From contig NZ_MDGQ01000005.1 of assembly GCF_001747105.1 (NCBI RefSeq), positions 496,001-560,000 of the forward strand: a DNA stretch of 64,000 nt, given 5' to 3'. The translations under genes were made by a program, and so were the position numbers. Each line of letters opens with the position of its first letter. Positions within the stretch are counted from its first letter, which is position 1. Shown piece by piece: positions 25,718 to 34,838 of the stretch. Source of the stretch: Roseivirga misakiensis (GTDB lineage Bacteria; Bacteroidota; Bacteroidia; Cytophagales; Cyclobacteriaceae). Under the pieces are notes generated by a model, which was not told the origin of the DNA, searched no databases, and saw only the letters and a program-made list of their open reading frames with translations.

Positions 25718-26755
25718 CTAAATTAATCCCATACGTTCCATGCGATAATACTCACGGAAGCTTATCATTCGCTGCTGAGTCTCATCCCATAACTTATTGG
25801 ACATCAGAGATAGACTATCAATAAAACCGATTGTCGTCGGATATTGGTTCAGCCACGGGTTTTCCTTAATACACTGTTTTAAGTTGTAATTAGGAATAGC
25901 TGGGTTTAAATGATGTACATGGTGAATACCAATATTTCCCGTAAGCCAATTGAATAACCTAGGGACCTTGTAATAAGTACTTCCTTTCAAGGCAGAAGTC
26001 ACATAGTCCCAATTCTTTTTCCATTGTTTATAGCCATGTTCGTGCTGATGTTGCACATAAAAAAACCAGATAGCGATAATGGCAAATAAGGTAAGCACGG
26101 TCAGGTGAACCAGTAAGAACTTTTCCCAGCCTAAGGTGAACCCTAGAATTGAAAACAAGGCCAAAAGCACCAAGTTACTGAGAATCACACTGCCCTTAAG
26201 TTTCTGGAAGGCTGGCATTTTAATTTTAGCCAGTCTATTGTGAATAAAGATATAGTAGACAGGTCCTAAGAGGAACATCACGATTGGCGAGCGGTATATA
26301 CGATAGCCTATTTTTTTGGCCTTACTAAAGTTTTTGTATTCGGCCACGGTATAAGTCGTCACATCTCCAATGTCTCGTAATTCAAGCTGGCCATTTAGTT
26401 TGTGGTGTATACTGTGCGATTTAGCCCAATAGTGGAAAGGAATGGCAGATAAATAACTACAAACGTGGCCGATTATCTTTTGTGCTCGCCTGTTTTTAAC
26501 AAAAGACTGATGCCCGCAGTCATGTTGAATAATAAAGATTCTAACTAGGAAAAAGGCATTTATCACCCCAAGACCAAAGGTGATCCAATAACTGATATCC
26601 AAACTCAAATACATCAATATCCAGATTCCAATAAAGGGTACAAATGAATTGATGATTTGTATGGTCGCTTTTGTCTTATGCTCCTGAGTGTATTTTTTGA
26701 GCATTTGAATTTTATCCTTTCCGAGGACGATTTTTTCTGCCAGTTTTTGCTCCAT
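25718..26755 (-). CDS. Membrane fatty acid desaturase
   Basis: 345 residues. The three His clusters of a di-iron membrane desaturase are complete: HDCGH (78-82), HSIHH (114-118) and HHVHH (278-282), with an extra HQHEH (236-240). Four to six TM segments lie between them (~35-75, ~155-175, ~190-235). It introduces a double bond into acyl chains of membrane lipids, probably to adjust fluidity. A hydroxylase/ketolase of the same superfamily is possible but less likely. It is a single gene with a 365-bp upstream spacer. Confidence 0.85.
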   Translation of the reverse strand: MEQKLAEKIVLGKDKIQMLKKYTQEHKTKATIQIINSFVPFIGIWILMYLSLDISYWITFGLGVINAFFLVRIFIIQHDCGHQSFVKNRRAQKIIGHVCSYLSAIPFHYWAKSHSIHHKLNGQLELRDIGDVTTYTVAEYKNFSKAKKIGYRIYRSPIVMFLLGPVYYIFIHNRLAKIKMPAFQKLKGSVILSNLVLLALFSILGFTLGWEKFLLVHLTVLTLFAIIAIWFFYVQHQHEHGYKQWKKNWDYVTSALKGSTYYKVPRLFNWLTGNIGIHHVHHLNPAIPNYNLKQCIKENPWLNQYPTTIGFIDSLSLMSNKLWDETQQRMISFREYYRMERMGLI

Positions 26756-27120
26756 CTATCGCTTAAAATCTAATTGTAAAGCTATTTGTTTAAAACGATT
26801 TATGGAACCTAAAAATGAGGATTTTGATAAAAGAATTATTGCCTTCATTTGTTATAATACCACTTCAGTAATTCATAAGGCGAAGCATGTTAAGTAGTGG
26901 TCCACGCTAGTCTAGGCAGCTTGGTTTGAGTCATCATTTTAATCTTTCTATCAGAACTTTCTTATAAGTAAACGAATGGCTATTAATGAGATAGTCAAAA
27001 CATTATTTGGTGAAAGTCTGTTTTTCAGAGCTTTCCATTCGTCATAAATTCAATTTTAAGTAGATAACAAGGTTTCATCCACCCAATAAATCATTATATT
27101 AAATCCGAACCAACATCAAC
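26756..27120. other. 365-bp divergent spacer (desaturase / radical SAM)
   Basis: This region should hold the promoters of both divergent genes, but I see no convincing TAnnTTTG box. An ATG-started frame of 31 codons (26802-26897, +) begins MEPKNEDFDKRII; it has no recognisable family and may be chance. No RNA gene or strong repeat was seen. Confidence 0.4.
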
Positions 27121-28755
27121 ATGAAAGTACTCCTTATTTATCCAATCTTTCCGACCAGTTTCTGGTCCTTTGAAAAAGCTGTTCAAGGTATCGGGAAAAA
27201 AGCATTTATGCCCCCTCTTGGCTTGATCACAGTGGCAGCACTATTGCCCCAAAAATGGGAATATCGATTAAGAGACAGAAATATTGAACCTGTTACCGAA
27301 GAAGATTGGGATTGGGCAGATATGGTAATGCTGTCTGGTATGATTGCTCAAAAAGAAGACTATTTGGCGCTGATTGCTGAGGCCAAAAGGAGAGAGAAAC
27401 CTGTAGCGGTAGGTGGCCCTTATGCCACGTCGTTACCAAACGATTTTTTAGGTGTAGGTGCAGATTATTTGGTGTTGGATGAGGGAGAATACACAATTGA
27501 TCTTTTTGTGAAAGCACTAGAAAGGGGAGAGACCGAGGGGATTTTCAGATCTAAAGACAAACCAGATGTTACCTTAAGCCCCGTCCCACGATACGACTTG
27601 CTCGATATGGATGCCTATTTCCTGATGGCTATTCAATATTCTCGAGGATGCCCTTTCAGATGTGAATTTTGCGATATCATTGTCTTATACGGACGTAAAC
27701 CAAGGACTAAGACCTTCTCACAAGTCGAGAAAGAATTGGACTTGTTGAGAAGTTTAGGATGGACTGGAGGAATTTTCTTTGTTGATGACAATTTCATCGG
27801 AAATAAAAGAACAGTGAAACCATTCTTGGAAAAGCTGATCGATTGGCAGACGGACAATGGGTATCCGTTCAGTTTTACGACTGAGGCATCGATCGACATG
27901 GCACATGACGATGAACTACTCGATCTAATGGTGATGAGCAAGTTTTCTACGGTATTTATTGGTATTGAAACACCAGATACCGAAAGTTTAGCCTTGACGC
28001 TTAAACATCAAAACAATCGCCAGCCGATGAACGAGTCTTTGGAGAAAATTGCAAAAGCGGGACTCAGGATTATGGCTGGTTTTATCATTGGGTTCGATGA
28101 CGAGAAAAAGGGTGCGGGTAGACGAGTTTTTGATTTTGCGATGGATAACGCCATTCCTGGTGTCACTTTTAGCATGCTTCAGGCTTTACCAAATACAGCG
28201 CTTTGGGACAGACTAAAAAAAGAGGGAAGGTTGCTGGATGATGCTAACCTAAACCAGACTACCCTATTGAACTTTGTTCCTTCAAGGCCGATAGAAGACA
28301 TTGCCGAAGAGTATGTAGAAGGTTTCTGGAAACTTTATGATCCTAAAAACTATTTGAAACGCGTGTTTGATCACTTTATGATGGTTGGACAAGCTAAAGT
28401 CCATAGTGATCCAGAATTAAGGAAACGATTGGCAAATCAGCATAAAACAGATTTCGACTGGAAGGGAATTTGGTTTGGTTTAAAGATGATCGGGAATTTA
28501 GGATTCATTAGAAGTACCAGATTCGTTTTTTGGAAATACCTCTATTTAATGTTTAAACATAATAGAGGAGGTATCGGTAACTTTTTATCATTTGCGGCAT
28601 TCCTAAATCACTTCTTACCTTACAGAAAGCTGGTCAAGAAAGAAATAGAGGAGCAATTAGAATTACGTTTAGCTGGTAAGGTTCAAGTACTGAATCCTGA
28701 AATTGACTTATCTGACGCGTTACAAGAAGAGGTAGAATGGTATAAAGCGAGTTAG
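27121..28755 (+). CDS. B12-binding-domain radical SAM protein
   Basis: 544 residues. An N-terminal cobalamin-binding-like Rossmann domain (~1-145; VAVGGPYATSLPNDFLG) precedes the radical SAM core with its 4Fe-4S ligands C177, C181 and C184 (RGCPFRCEFC). FFVDDNFIGNK and FIGIETP lie in the barrel, and a C-terminal DUF4070-like domain follows (~370-544). Members are methyltransferases or hopanoid/lipid-modifying enzymes, and the substrate here is unknown. It is monocistronic, ending at a strong terminator. Confidence 0.85.
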   Translation: MKVLLIYPIFPTSFWSFEKAVQGIGKKAFMPPLGLITVAALLPQKWEYRLRDRNIEPVTEEDWDWADMVMLSGMIAQKEDYLALIAEAKRREKPVAVGGPYATSLPNDFLGVGADYLVLDEGEYTIDLFVKALERGETEGIFRSKDKPDVTLSPVPRYDLLDMDAYFLMAIQYSRGCPFRCEFCDIIVLYGRKPRTKTFSQVEKELDLLRSLGWTGGIFFVDDNFIGNKRTVKPFLEKLIDWQTDNGYPFSFTTEASIDMAHDDELLDLMVMSKFSTVFIGIETPDTESLALTLKHQNNRQPMNESLEKIAKAGLRIMAGFIIGFDDEKKGAGRRVFDFAMDNAIPGVTFSMLQALPNTALWDRLKKEGRLLDDANLNQTTLLNFVPSRPIEDIAEEYVEGFWKLYDPKNYLKRVFDHFMMVGQAKVHSDPELRKRLANQHKTDFDWKGIWFGLKMIGNLGFIRSTRFVFWKYLYLMFKHNRGGIGNFLSFAAFLNHFLPYRKLVKKEIEEQLELRLAGKVQVLNPEIDLSDALQEEVEWYKAS

Positions 28756-28778
28756 ACTTTATCAAACCATTGAATATT

Positions 28779-28813
28779 AAAAAAGGAGGTGACCATTAGT
28801 CACCTCCTTTTTT
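28779..28813 (+). terminator. Rho-independent terminator (perfect 15-bp stem)
   Basis: AAAAAAGGAGGTGAC (28779-28793) pairs perfectly with GTCACCTCCTTTTTT (28799-28813) around the loop CATTA. The T-run and G/C stem make it a textbook terminator for the radical SAM gene, and its symmetry lets it also act for the minus-strand RluA gene. Confidence 0.9.
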
Positions 28814-28856
28814 ATGAATCGATAATCAACACAAAGTAAATTATCTACTAAAGTGC

Positions 28857-29666
28857 CTAAGGGAAAATGTTTTTAAACTTTTTGGGTAAATCATCTTCAA
28901 TGATTAGGCTTTTACCAGTAAATGGATGAATGAATTCAAGTCTAGCGGCATGCAAGTACATTCCTTTTCCCTTTAGCAACAATCCCTCTAAATAATAATC
29001 CCTATCCCCCAGAATAGGATGTCCAAGTTCATTTAGGTGCTTTCTAAGTTGATGCCGCCTACCAGTTTTAGGGTTTAAGGTCACTAGATTGAGTTGTTCG
29101 AACCTTTCAGAAGTGACAGTCTTCAATACCTTGTATTCAGAAAGGGCGGGCTTATCATTTATCATACTAGATATCTCACCTGACATTTCCCGCATTTGAC
29201 CGATAGTGACTGCGAAATACTCTTTTCGGATAGACTTCTGTTCAAACAATCTATTCAAAGTGCGAATACTACTTGATGTTTTACCGACCATAAGAACCCC
29301 TGTGGTGGCATAATCAAGTCTATGCACAGGCTGCGGTCGGCAAGCATCTTTTAAAGGGCTAGGTTTGATGTTGCTCGGCAAGGCATTTGCAATAGTTTTG
29401 AAAGTGTTGCCATTTACCAAAATGCCCGCTGGTTTGTGGACCACAGCAAGGTATTCATCTTCGAATAAGACTTTCAACCGATAAATAAATGATTTGTGGG
29501 CTTGGTTACTTTCGGTGCCCTGAAGTGTGATTTTCTCACCTCCTGAAATCATAGTAGCAGTGGAGGCTCGCTCACCATTTACCTTGATAAGTCCTTTCTT
29601 TATGGCCTTTTTTAGAGCTGATTTCGTATAAGTAGAGTCAAAAATACCCACTCCATAATCTTGCAA
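28857..29666 (-). CDS. RluA-family pseudouridine synthase
   Basis: 269 residues from TTG 29666. An S4-like RNA-binding segment (~12-50; KGLIKVNGERAS) precedes the catalytic domain with HRLDYATTGVLM; the catalytic Asp is D118. GRRHQLRKHLNELGHPILGD is another family signature. It converts uridine to pseudouridine in rRNA or tRNA. The frame stays open upstream to a stop near 29751, and those residues (IIDTEKTHIVPAQVKPTR) look like the family's true N-terminus, yet no ATG or GTG is in frame there. The true start may be the CTG at 29723 or another weak codon. Confidence 0.85.
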   Translation of the reverse strand: MQDYGVGIFDSTYTKSALKKAIKKGLIKVNGERASTATMISGGEKITLQGTESNQAHKSFIYRLKVLFEDEYLAVVHKPAGILVNGNTFKTIANALPSNIKPSPLKDACRPQPVHRLDYATTGVLMVGKTSSSIRTLNRLFEQKSIRKEYFAVTIGQMREMSGEISSMINDKPALSEYKVLKTVTSERFEQLNLVTLNPKTGRRHQLRKHLNELGHPILGDRDYYLEGLLLKGKGMYLHAARLEFIHPFTGKSLIIEDDLPKKFKNIFP

Positions 29667-29754
29667 TCGAGTGGGTTTTACTTGAGCGGGGACAATATGT
29701 GTCTTTTCTGTATCGATGATCAGACTAACTTCTCTTTTTAAGTGGAATAAGCCA

Positions 29755-30672
29755 TTATTCTACGGGCATACAAAGGTCTACAATGAATTTCCCCTCAGGG
29801 TGTTCACGATAGTTGTTATAGTAAATATCAAATCCGTTTCTATCTGCTTTTTTGTATCCGTTTTCACTCATCCAAATAGAAACTCCAGTCCATGCCTTTT
29901 CAAACTCGAAAGGTTCGATTTCGAAACGGCCGACAATATACTTGCCTTCTTCAGTGCAGGTTTTGCCGACTATTGCGTCAATATTTATCGGTTCGTTCAA
30001 TACAATACAGGCACTAATCCTAACTTTTGAGGCTTCAGTGACCTTAAAACTATCGTGGTAAATTGTGACCATCCTCGTTTTTTCATCGATTAGCGCTTTG
30101 GGTGTAGCCCACCTCACTAGTTCGGCATATGCGTTTTCAACATTTTCTGAACCTATACAAGAAACGTAGGCGAGCTCTAATTTGGGTAATGTTTTAACTT
30201 CAATATTTGCATTCATTTTTATCCAGTTTTTATGGTTATCTATGATGCAAATGTATTTTTCAGTATCTGGGTAAGCTTGACCATTCTTGCGATTGAGTTG
30301 ACGAATCTTGCTAAACTTATTCGGATTTTGTTTTTGAAATTCTGTTGGGCTTACACCGTAGAACTTTTTGAATGTCCTGGTGAAAGAAGAATTATCGCTA
30401 AATCCATAGTTGACTGAAAGCTCTGTTATGGTCTGTCTGTTATGGATTATTTTAGCTGCCGCTTTTTCGATCCTTTTCCGCGTAACATACGCGTTTAATG
30501 TTTCTCCGGTAATAGATTTGAATACTCTATGGAAATGAAAAGGCGAAAAGAAAGCCACTTCTGCCACCTTGTTTAAGGCTAAATCACCGTCTAAGTTTTT
30601 ATCGATGTATTTGAAAACTCGATCTACTCGGTTCTTATAATCTCCTTTAACCTCTTCCCTAGAACTAGACAT
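29755..30672 (-). CDS. AraC-family regulator with GyrI-like effector-binding domain
   Basis: 305 residues. The AraC DNA-binding domain is at the N-terminus (~15-120: two HTH motifs, ALNKVAEVAFFSPFHFHRVF and ITELSVNYGFSDNSSFTRTF). A GyrI-like small-molecule-binding domain follows (~158-305; VEVKTLPKLELAYVSCIG, ending IVDLCMPV). This order is that of Rob/SoxS-type multidrug or stress regulators with an effector domain. It is monocistronic; no efflux pump is adjacent. Confidence 0.85.
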   Translation of the reverse strand: MSSSREEVKGDYKNRVDRVFKYIDKNLDGDLALNKVAEVAFFSPFHFHRVFKSITGETLNAYVTRKRIEKAAAKIIHNRQTITELSVNYGFSDNSSFTRTFKKFYGVSPTEFQKQNPNKFSKIRQLNRKNGQAYPDTEKYICIIDNHKNWIKMNANIEVKTLPKLELAYVSCIGSENVENAYAELVRWATPKALIDEKTRMVTIYHDSFKVTEASKVRISACIVLNEPINIDAIVGKTCTEEGKYIVGRFEIEPFEFEKAWTGVSIWMSENGYKKADRNGFDIYYNNYREHPEGKFIVDLCMPVE

Positions 30673-30774
30673 CCTTCAAATGTGCTGGTGATCTTCTTAT
30701 GTCGGAAGTTGATGAAATTCTTTACAATAATGAAAAGGAATAGCGGTTTGATCGAAAAATTGATTTTCGCTTAT

Positions 30775-31254
30775 TCAATAAATGGTTGTATGCATACCGG
30801 CAATTTTCCATTCGTAATTGACTTTTTCTAAAATTCGAGTTTCTCGTTTTTTTCTTTTTCCAGCATCACTCACTTCATAATTTATCCATGCTCCAGTTCC
30901 ATAAAGCCTTAACTCAATGTCATTGATAGCTTTAGGTAGTGGCTCTGGTGTTGGATGTTGCTCAATGTAAATTCTTACGAAGTCATCTACCTTCTGCCAA
31001 CCTAAAGTTTCAGTCGCAGTACTATCGTAAAAGTTGATATAGGTTTTTTTAACATAGGGCTTTTGAACCCAGTAAGATTTCCAAAGTTCATAGTCCCTGT
31101 TAAAGGCTGCTGCTGTTTCGTTATTTATGGTTTTTAGAATAGCAGCTTTTTCGGTTTTAAGAATTTCTGAAGTCTTCGGTAATTCTTTACAACCAATTAT
31201 GGCACCGCCAATAATGAGTAATATTATGGGACTAATCTTGGTTTTAAAACGCAT
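30775..31254 (-). CDS. Lipoprotein of SnoaL/NTF2-like (DUF4440) fold
   Basis: 159 residues. A lipoprotein signal (LLIIGGAIIGC, Cys at ~22) leads to an NTF2-like domain: AILKTINNETAAAFNRDYELWKSYW, then VRIYIEQHP, and a C-terminal beta stretch (ETRILEKVNYEWKIAGMHTT). Such proteins bind small molecules or are orphan enzymes. A second lipoprotein of the same general kind lies at 44.3 kb. Confidence 0.65.
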   Translation of the reverse strand: MRFKTKISPIILLIIGGAIIGCKELPKTSEILKTEKAAILKTINNETAAAFNRDYELWKSYWVQKPYVKKTYINFYDSTATETLGWQKVDDFVRIYIEQHPTPEPLPKAINDIELRLYGTGAWINYEVSDAGKRKKRETRILEKVNYEWKIAGMHTTIY

Positions 31255-31321
31255 AAGAATTTGCTAAAAGTTTCGTGTAAAAATAAGAAGAACAGCCTTC
31301 TTGGGATTGTATAAATACGAA

Positions 31322-32125
31322 CTATCGATAGTGCATGAAATACTGGCCAATTGGCTGATTTTGGGCACTATATTGGGATGGAACTACACCGCTAAAAGCC
31401 TTAAAGTCGCGAATAAAATGTGATTGATCAGCATAGCCTGCCTCATAACCGACTTGTGTCAGCGAATATCTAGAGTTTTCATTGAGTCTTTGAAGAACCC
31501 TTTGAAAGCGAGTGATTTTTTGAAAGGCTTTAGGGCTTAAGCCAATTTGGTTTTGGAAGATTTTCTGAAGATATCTAATCGATACACCACATGAATCAGA
31601 GATATCTGCTAAGGGTAAGTCGCTAGATTGGTTGCTAATGCACTGAACTGCATAATTTAGAATTTTGTCTTTTCGGGTCATTTCGCTTGCATTTAGTGCC
31701 TTCTCGAAATGAATGTTTAAGTGGTTGATAACACTTTGGATGTCATCAGTTAGTAATAAATCGCCAATGGATTCAATGAAAGATGAATCAAATAGGTTAT
31801 CCAAAGAAATAGCGTTATCCGTCAATTCATAGGCTGGTTGCCCTGTAAGTTTCGAAAAACCTTGAGGAGTAAACCATATGCCGAAACTCTTGCCTTTTCC
31901 TTCTGCCTGAATGTGGAGTGGCTCTTTAATTTGGCCAATTACCTTAGACCAGTTCTCCTTTTCCCCATCCCGATAGAAATCGAGCTCCAAATTGAATACT
32001 ATTTCTAAACAGCCGTCGGCAAAGAATACATCATTAATCCGGCCTCCTAAATTCCCTTCGAGTAGGTAGTACTCTTGGATATAGGGTTGGAGGCGAGGGC
32101 TTGGTTTGTACTGTTGTAAGATCAA
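31322..32125 (-). CDS. AraC-family regulator, DUF6597-type N-terminal domain
   Basis: The N-domain (QQYKPSPRLQPYIQEYYLLEG onward, ~1-150) is of the DUF6597/AraC-sensor type. The C-terminus (~165-265; SDLPLADISDSCGVSIRYLQ and LTQVGYEAGYADQSHFIRDF) is the two-HTH AraC domain. I chose TTG at 32125, which follows the isochorismatase stop by 5 bp and matches family N-termini; an upstream ATG at 32209 would add 28 residues and overlap that gene by 79 bp. It is last in a DUF418-isochorismatase-AraC operon. Confidence 0.78.
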   Translation of the reverse strand: MILQQYKPSPRLQPYIQEYYLLEGNLGGRINDVFFADGCLEIVFNLELDFYRDGEKENWSKVIGQIKEPLHIQAEGKGKSFGIWFTPQGFSKLTGQPAYELTDNAISLDNLFDSSFIESIGDLLLTDDIQSVINHLNIHFEKALNASEMTRKDKILNYAVQCISNQSSDLPLADISDSCGVSIRYLQKIFQNQIGLSPKAFQKITRFQRVLQRLNENSRYSLTQVGYEAGYADQSHFIRDFKAFSGVVPSQYSAQNQPIGQYFMHYR

Positions 32126-32130
32126 CTGAG

Positions 32131-32679
32131 CTAAAGTTTCTTGATGATTTCTTCCAAAGATTGTACAGTAATACTCCCCTGTGTAGGTATCATATGTTGC
32201 CACACCCAATTGTAATGTGTGATGACATCCTTAGCTGATAAGTGGGGTCTCTCTCCTGTAGTATGTCCGTCTGCTACAACAGTAATATCAAATTCTTTTG
32301 TGATTGCTGATTGAATTGTCGCTTCCACGCAGAAGTCTGTGGCACAGCCAGTTATATATAATTCTTTGATGTCATGAGACTTAAGAGTGGCTGCTAAATT
32401 AGACTTATAGAATACGTCATTGGCATATTTATCAATCAATATATCGGTTTGATTTACCTCAAGATCATCCAGAATTTCCCATTCTGTAGTGTTCTTTTCG
32501 AAAGTTCCACTTCCATTGCCATCGTGTTGTATGTAAATGACAGGTAGGTTTTGTTTTCGAAAACGATCGGCCAGGCTATTGATTCGGTTTACTGTACCAT
32601 TTGTATCATATCTGGGCGTGCTAGGGGTAAACGAACCCTTCTGCATATCAATTACTAATAAGGCCTTGTTAGCTTTCAC
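32131..32679 (-). CDS. Isochorismatase-family cysteine hydrolase
   Basis: 182 residues starting at GTG. The catalytic triad is readable: D11 in VIDMQ, K84 in IDKYAN and C117 in TGCATDFCVEA. The family hydrolyses amides or ureas such as nicotinamide and other small amides, and the substrate is not predictable. It overlaps the upstream DUF418 gene by 11 bp and is followed by the AraC gene, suggesting an enzyme whose expression is tuned by that regulator. Confidence 0.85.
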   Translation of the reverse strand: MKANKALLVIDMQKGSFTPSTPRYDTNGTVNRINSLADRFRKQNLPVIYIQHDGNGSGTFEKNTTEWEILDDLEVNQTDILIDKYANDVFYKSNLAATLKSHDIKELYITGCATDFCVEATIQSAITKEFDITVVADGHTTGERPHLSAKDVITHYNWVWQHMIPTQGSITVQSLEEIIKKL

Positions 32680-33841
32680 TTTTGGGGTTGTTACTCAGAA
32701 TAAACTTAGTCGAATTTCTCCAGACTTTTTCAAGTGGCCCCATTTTGAATTTGCTAATCCACCATTGACTTAAAATGATTTGGAGGACAGTAATCCCAAT
32801 GGTTAATAAAATATCAACGGTTGGGCTGGATTGGCCATAAAAACCAAGCACTTTGAAAATGAGTATGCCGAAAATTGAGTGCAGTATGTAATTTGTTAAA
32901 GATAGCCTACCCAAAAAACTAAGTTTAGCAATCAATTTCCTCAAAATGCTCTTTTGTCTGTTAATCAAAACGATCAAGGAAATGACTAAACCAGTTTGAC
33001 CTAGCATTGATAATTTAAAGATTGTCCAATAGCTATAAAACTGACCTGGAGAGCCCATTTTCTTTGGGTCAAAGAAGAATAATTGGTAGACGGTCCAAAT
33101 AATGACTATCGGCAAACAAATGACGAGTAGCTTCCTGTATTTTGGTATATCCGTATTGATTCTTTTGTGTAAGCTAAGGTCAGCACAAGCCATTCCTAGT
33201 ACTATCATGCTGAAGCTGTCATAAAGGTTTCCACCTAAATAAAAGCTAATGGTGGATACCAGCTGTGATAGGTTATAGTTCAAATGGCCGCTAAAGCCCT
33301 CCGCTGTATTTAAAGCAATTAACGACTCGACTGACGCCACTTCTGGATTATAGAAGTTTATCGACATTAGTCCATTGCGCATTAGAATTGTTTGAATAGT
33401 TGGCCAAAGAAAAAGGAGTATTGAAATGATTAATTTTTGCTTCGGTGTCCGATCTATTATCAAGAGACTTAACATGCCAAGTAAGGCATACATGGTGAGA
33501 ATATCTCCAAACCAGATAAATACCGCATGGAGCAAACCGATGACTAATAGTAGTACCATCCTTACTAAATGGTATTTGGTAAACGCGATACCCTGACTTT
33601 TTCGTTTGGAGTACTGCATGCCGATCCCAAGGCCGAATAGGAGTGAAAAAAGGGTGAAAGTTTTGTCGCCAAAGTAATTGAATCTGATGAATTCAGAAAC
33701 TTCGTCAATAAGGCCAGTGTGCTGGGAAAAGTATTGGAACATGTATTCAGCAGGATGTGCAAAAAGGACAATGTTACACATTAGAATACCGAAGAGAGCG
33801 TAACCTCTTATGATATCCAGATCAGCGATTCTTTCCTTCAT
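32669..33841 (-). CDS. DUF418 (YeiB-like) integral membrane protein
   Basis: 390 residues, about nine or ten TM segments. RIADLDIIRGYALFGILMCN is the start signature of DUF418/YeiB proteins, and the C-terminal half (LSFLGRLSLTNYILHSIFGI) carries the conserved domain. The family is related to acyltransferase_3 membrane proteins, but the reaction is unknown. It heads the three-gene operon. Confidence 0.85.
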   Translation of the reverse strand: MKERIADLDIIRGYALFGILMCNIVLFAHPAEYMFQYFSQHTGLIDEVSEFIRFNYFGDKTFTLFSLLFGLGIGMQYSKRKSQGIAFTKYHLVRMVLLLVIGLLHAVFIWFGDILTMYALLGMLSLLIIDRTPKQKLIISILLFLWPTIQTILMRNGLMSINFYNPEVASVESLIALNTAEGFSGHLNYNLSQLVSTISFYLGGNLYDSFSMIVLGMACADLSLHKRINTDIPKYRKLLVICLPIVIIWTVYQLFFFDPKKMGSPGQFYSYWTIFKLSMLGQTGLVISLIVLINRQKSILRKLIAKLSFLGRLSLTNYILHSIFGILIFKVLGFYGQSSPTVDILLTIGITVLQIILSQWWISKFKMGPLEKVWRNSTKFILSNNPKSES

Positions 33842-33923
33842 TGGAGCGGCTTGAGTACAGCGGAAAGATAATAATAAAAGCTACTTCAGTTTTAATGAGC
33901 CTTTGGTTTTTGACTTAAAAGAG

Positions 33924-33950
33924 GTGAAATGTCCCCAAGAAATGTTTCAC
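33924..33950. repeat. Hairpin with GGGGACAT motif downstream of DUF6624 pseudogene
   Basis: GTGAAA (33924-33929) and TTTCAC (33945-33950) are inverted arms. The loop contains ATGTCCCC (33929-33936), i.e. GGGGACAT on the minus strand, a core shared with repeats at 34739 and 37649. Confidence 0.35.
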
Positions 33951-34603
33951 TTATGTTCATCAATATCAAAAACGTAGTCATTTGCTTGAGCATACTCTTC
34001 AATAGTCTCTAAGCCAATTTCTAATCGTCTTTCATTAACTGAATCCACATTGCCAATGGGATATATATGGGTTTTCCCTGTCTTTTCATTTGGCTTGGCT
34101 TGTGAACCATATACTTGTTTTTTTCCTTGACGCATTTTAATTCTATCCTCCAAAAAGGCCAAATACCACCCGTCTGAACCACCTTGACGTACAGATTCTT
34201 GTAACATTGGTAAATACTATATTTGAGTTTCAAGTGGTGCATGTTGAATAACTAACCATAGGGTTTGATTTGCCATATACCCAATTCTTTCACTACTCAC
34301 CCATCCATGATCGTCTAAGATTTTCCTAACCTTGATCTCGCACAAACTATCTTGTTTCGCTATGAGCTCACGAAAAACTTTTTGTTCCTCGGTACCCCTA
34401 CTATATCTCTTATTCAGATCTGGTAGCATCATTCTCAATACTTGGTCTTCCGCTCGGATGTATTCCAGCTGGTTTTTTAGTAAGGTATCGAGCGGAACTT
34501 CAGTTTTGTCTGATTCTGCATTTGTTGATACGGTAGATTGATCTTGTTTTTGACAAGAAAGGGTGAATAAAAAAAGAATAAGTACAGGTACGGAGTACTT
34601 CAT
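33947..34603 (-). pseudogene. DUF6624 lipoprotein gene interrupted by an in-frame TAG
   Basis: Two pieces read in the same frame. The 5' piece (34603-34217) starts with a lipoprotein signal (LILFLFTLSC, Cys ~17) and ends WLVIQHAPLETQI at TAG (34217-34219). The 3' piece continues with YLPMLQESVRQGGSDGWYLA, DRIKMRQGKKQVYGSQ and RRLEIGLETIEEYA. Together they make one DUF6624 protein of about 217 residues, with the stop where a Gln or Lys would be expected. A single base change (e.g. CAG to TAG) explains it. Alternatives are amber readthrough or a sequencing error. DUF6624 function is unknown. Confidence 0.75.
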
Positions 34604-34738
34604 GTGAATTGCACTAATATGGGTCGGGCCTTACGTCAGATATTTTAAATTTAGAGAAGTAGTTTTAGGTCTACAATCCATCTGTCTTAAGTAGAGTGAT
34701 TACAAAACTAAACGGAGCTAATGTGCTTTAAATGGGAG

Positions 34739-34765
34739 TAGGGGGACATGTAAAGCATGTTTTGA
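34739..34765 (+). repeat. Dispersed intergenic repeat, copy 1 (TAGGGGGACATG ... GTTTTGA)
   Basis: TTTAAA, six bases, TAGGGGGACATG, eight bases, GTTTTGA. The same blocks with nearly the same spacing recur at 37649-37674. It lies in a gene-free spacer. Confidence 0.5.
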
Positions 34766-34838
34766 CGTGTAGAAGAAATAGTTGAGATTTGTGATTTATT
34801 AGAGACTCGTTATACGATGACGCTACAATTTTTGATGG

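Noticed and set aside
34021-34242. 73-residue ORF overlapping the DUF6624 locus
   Set aside because: It is out of frame with the two DUF6624 pieces, which together explain the region.
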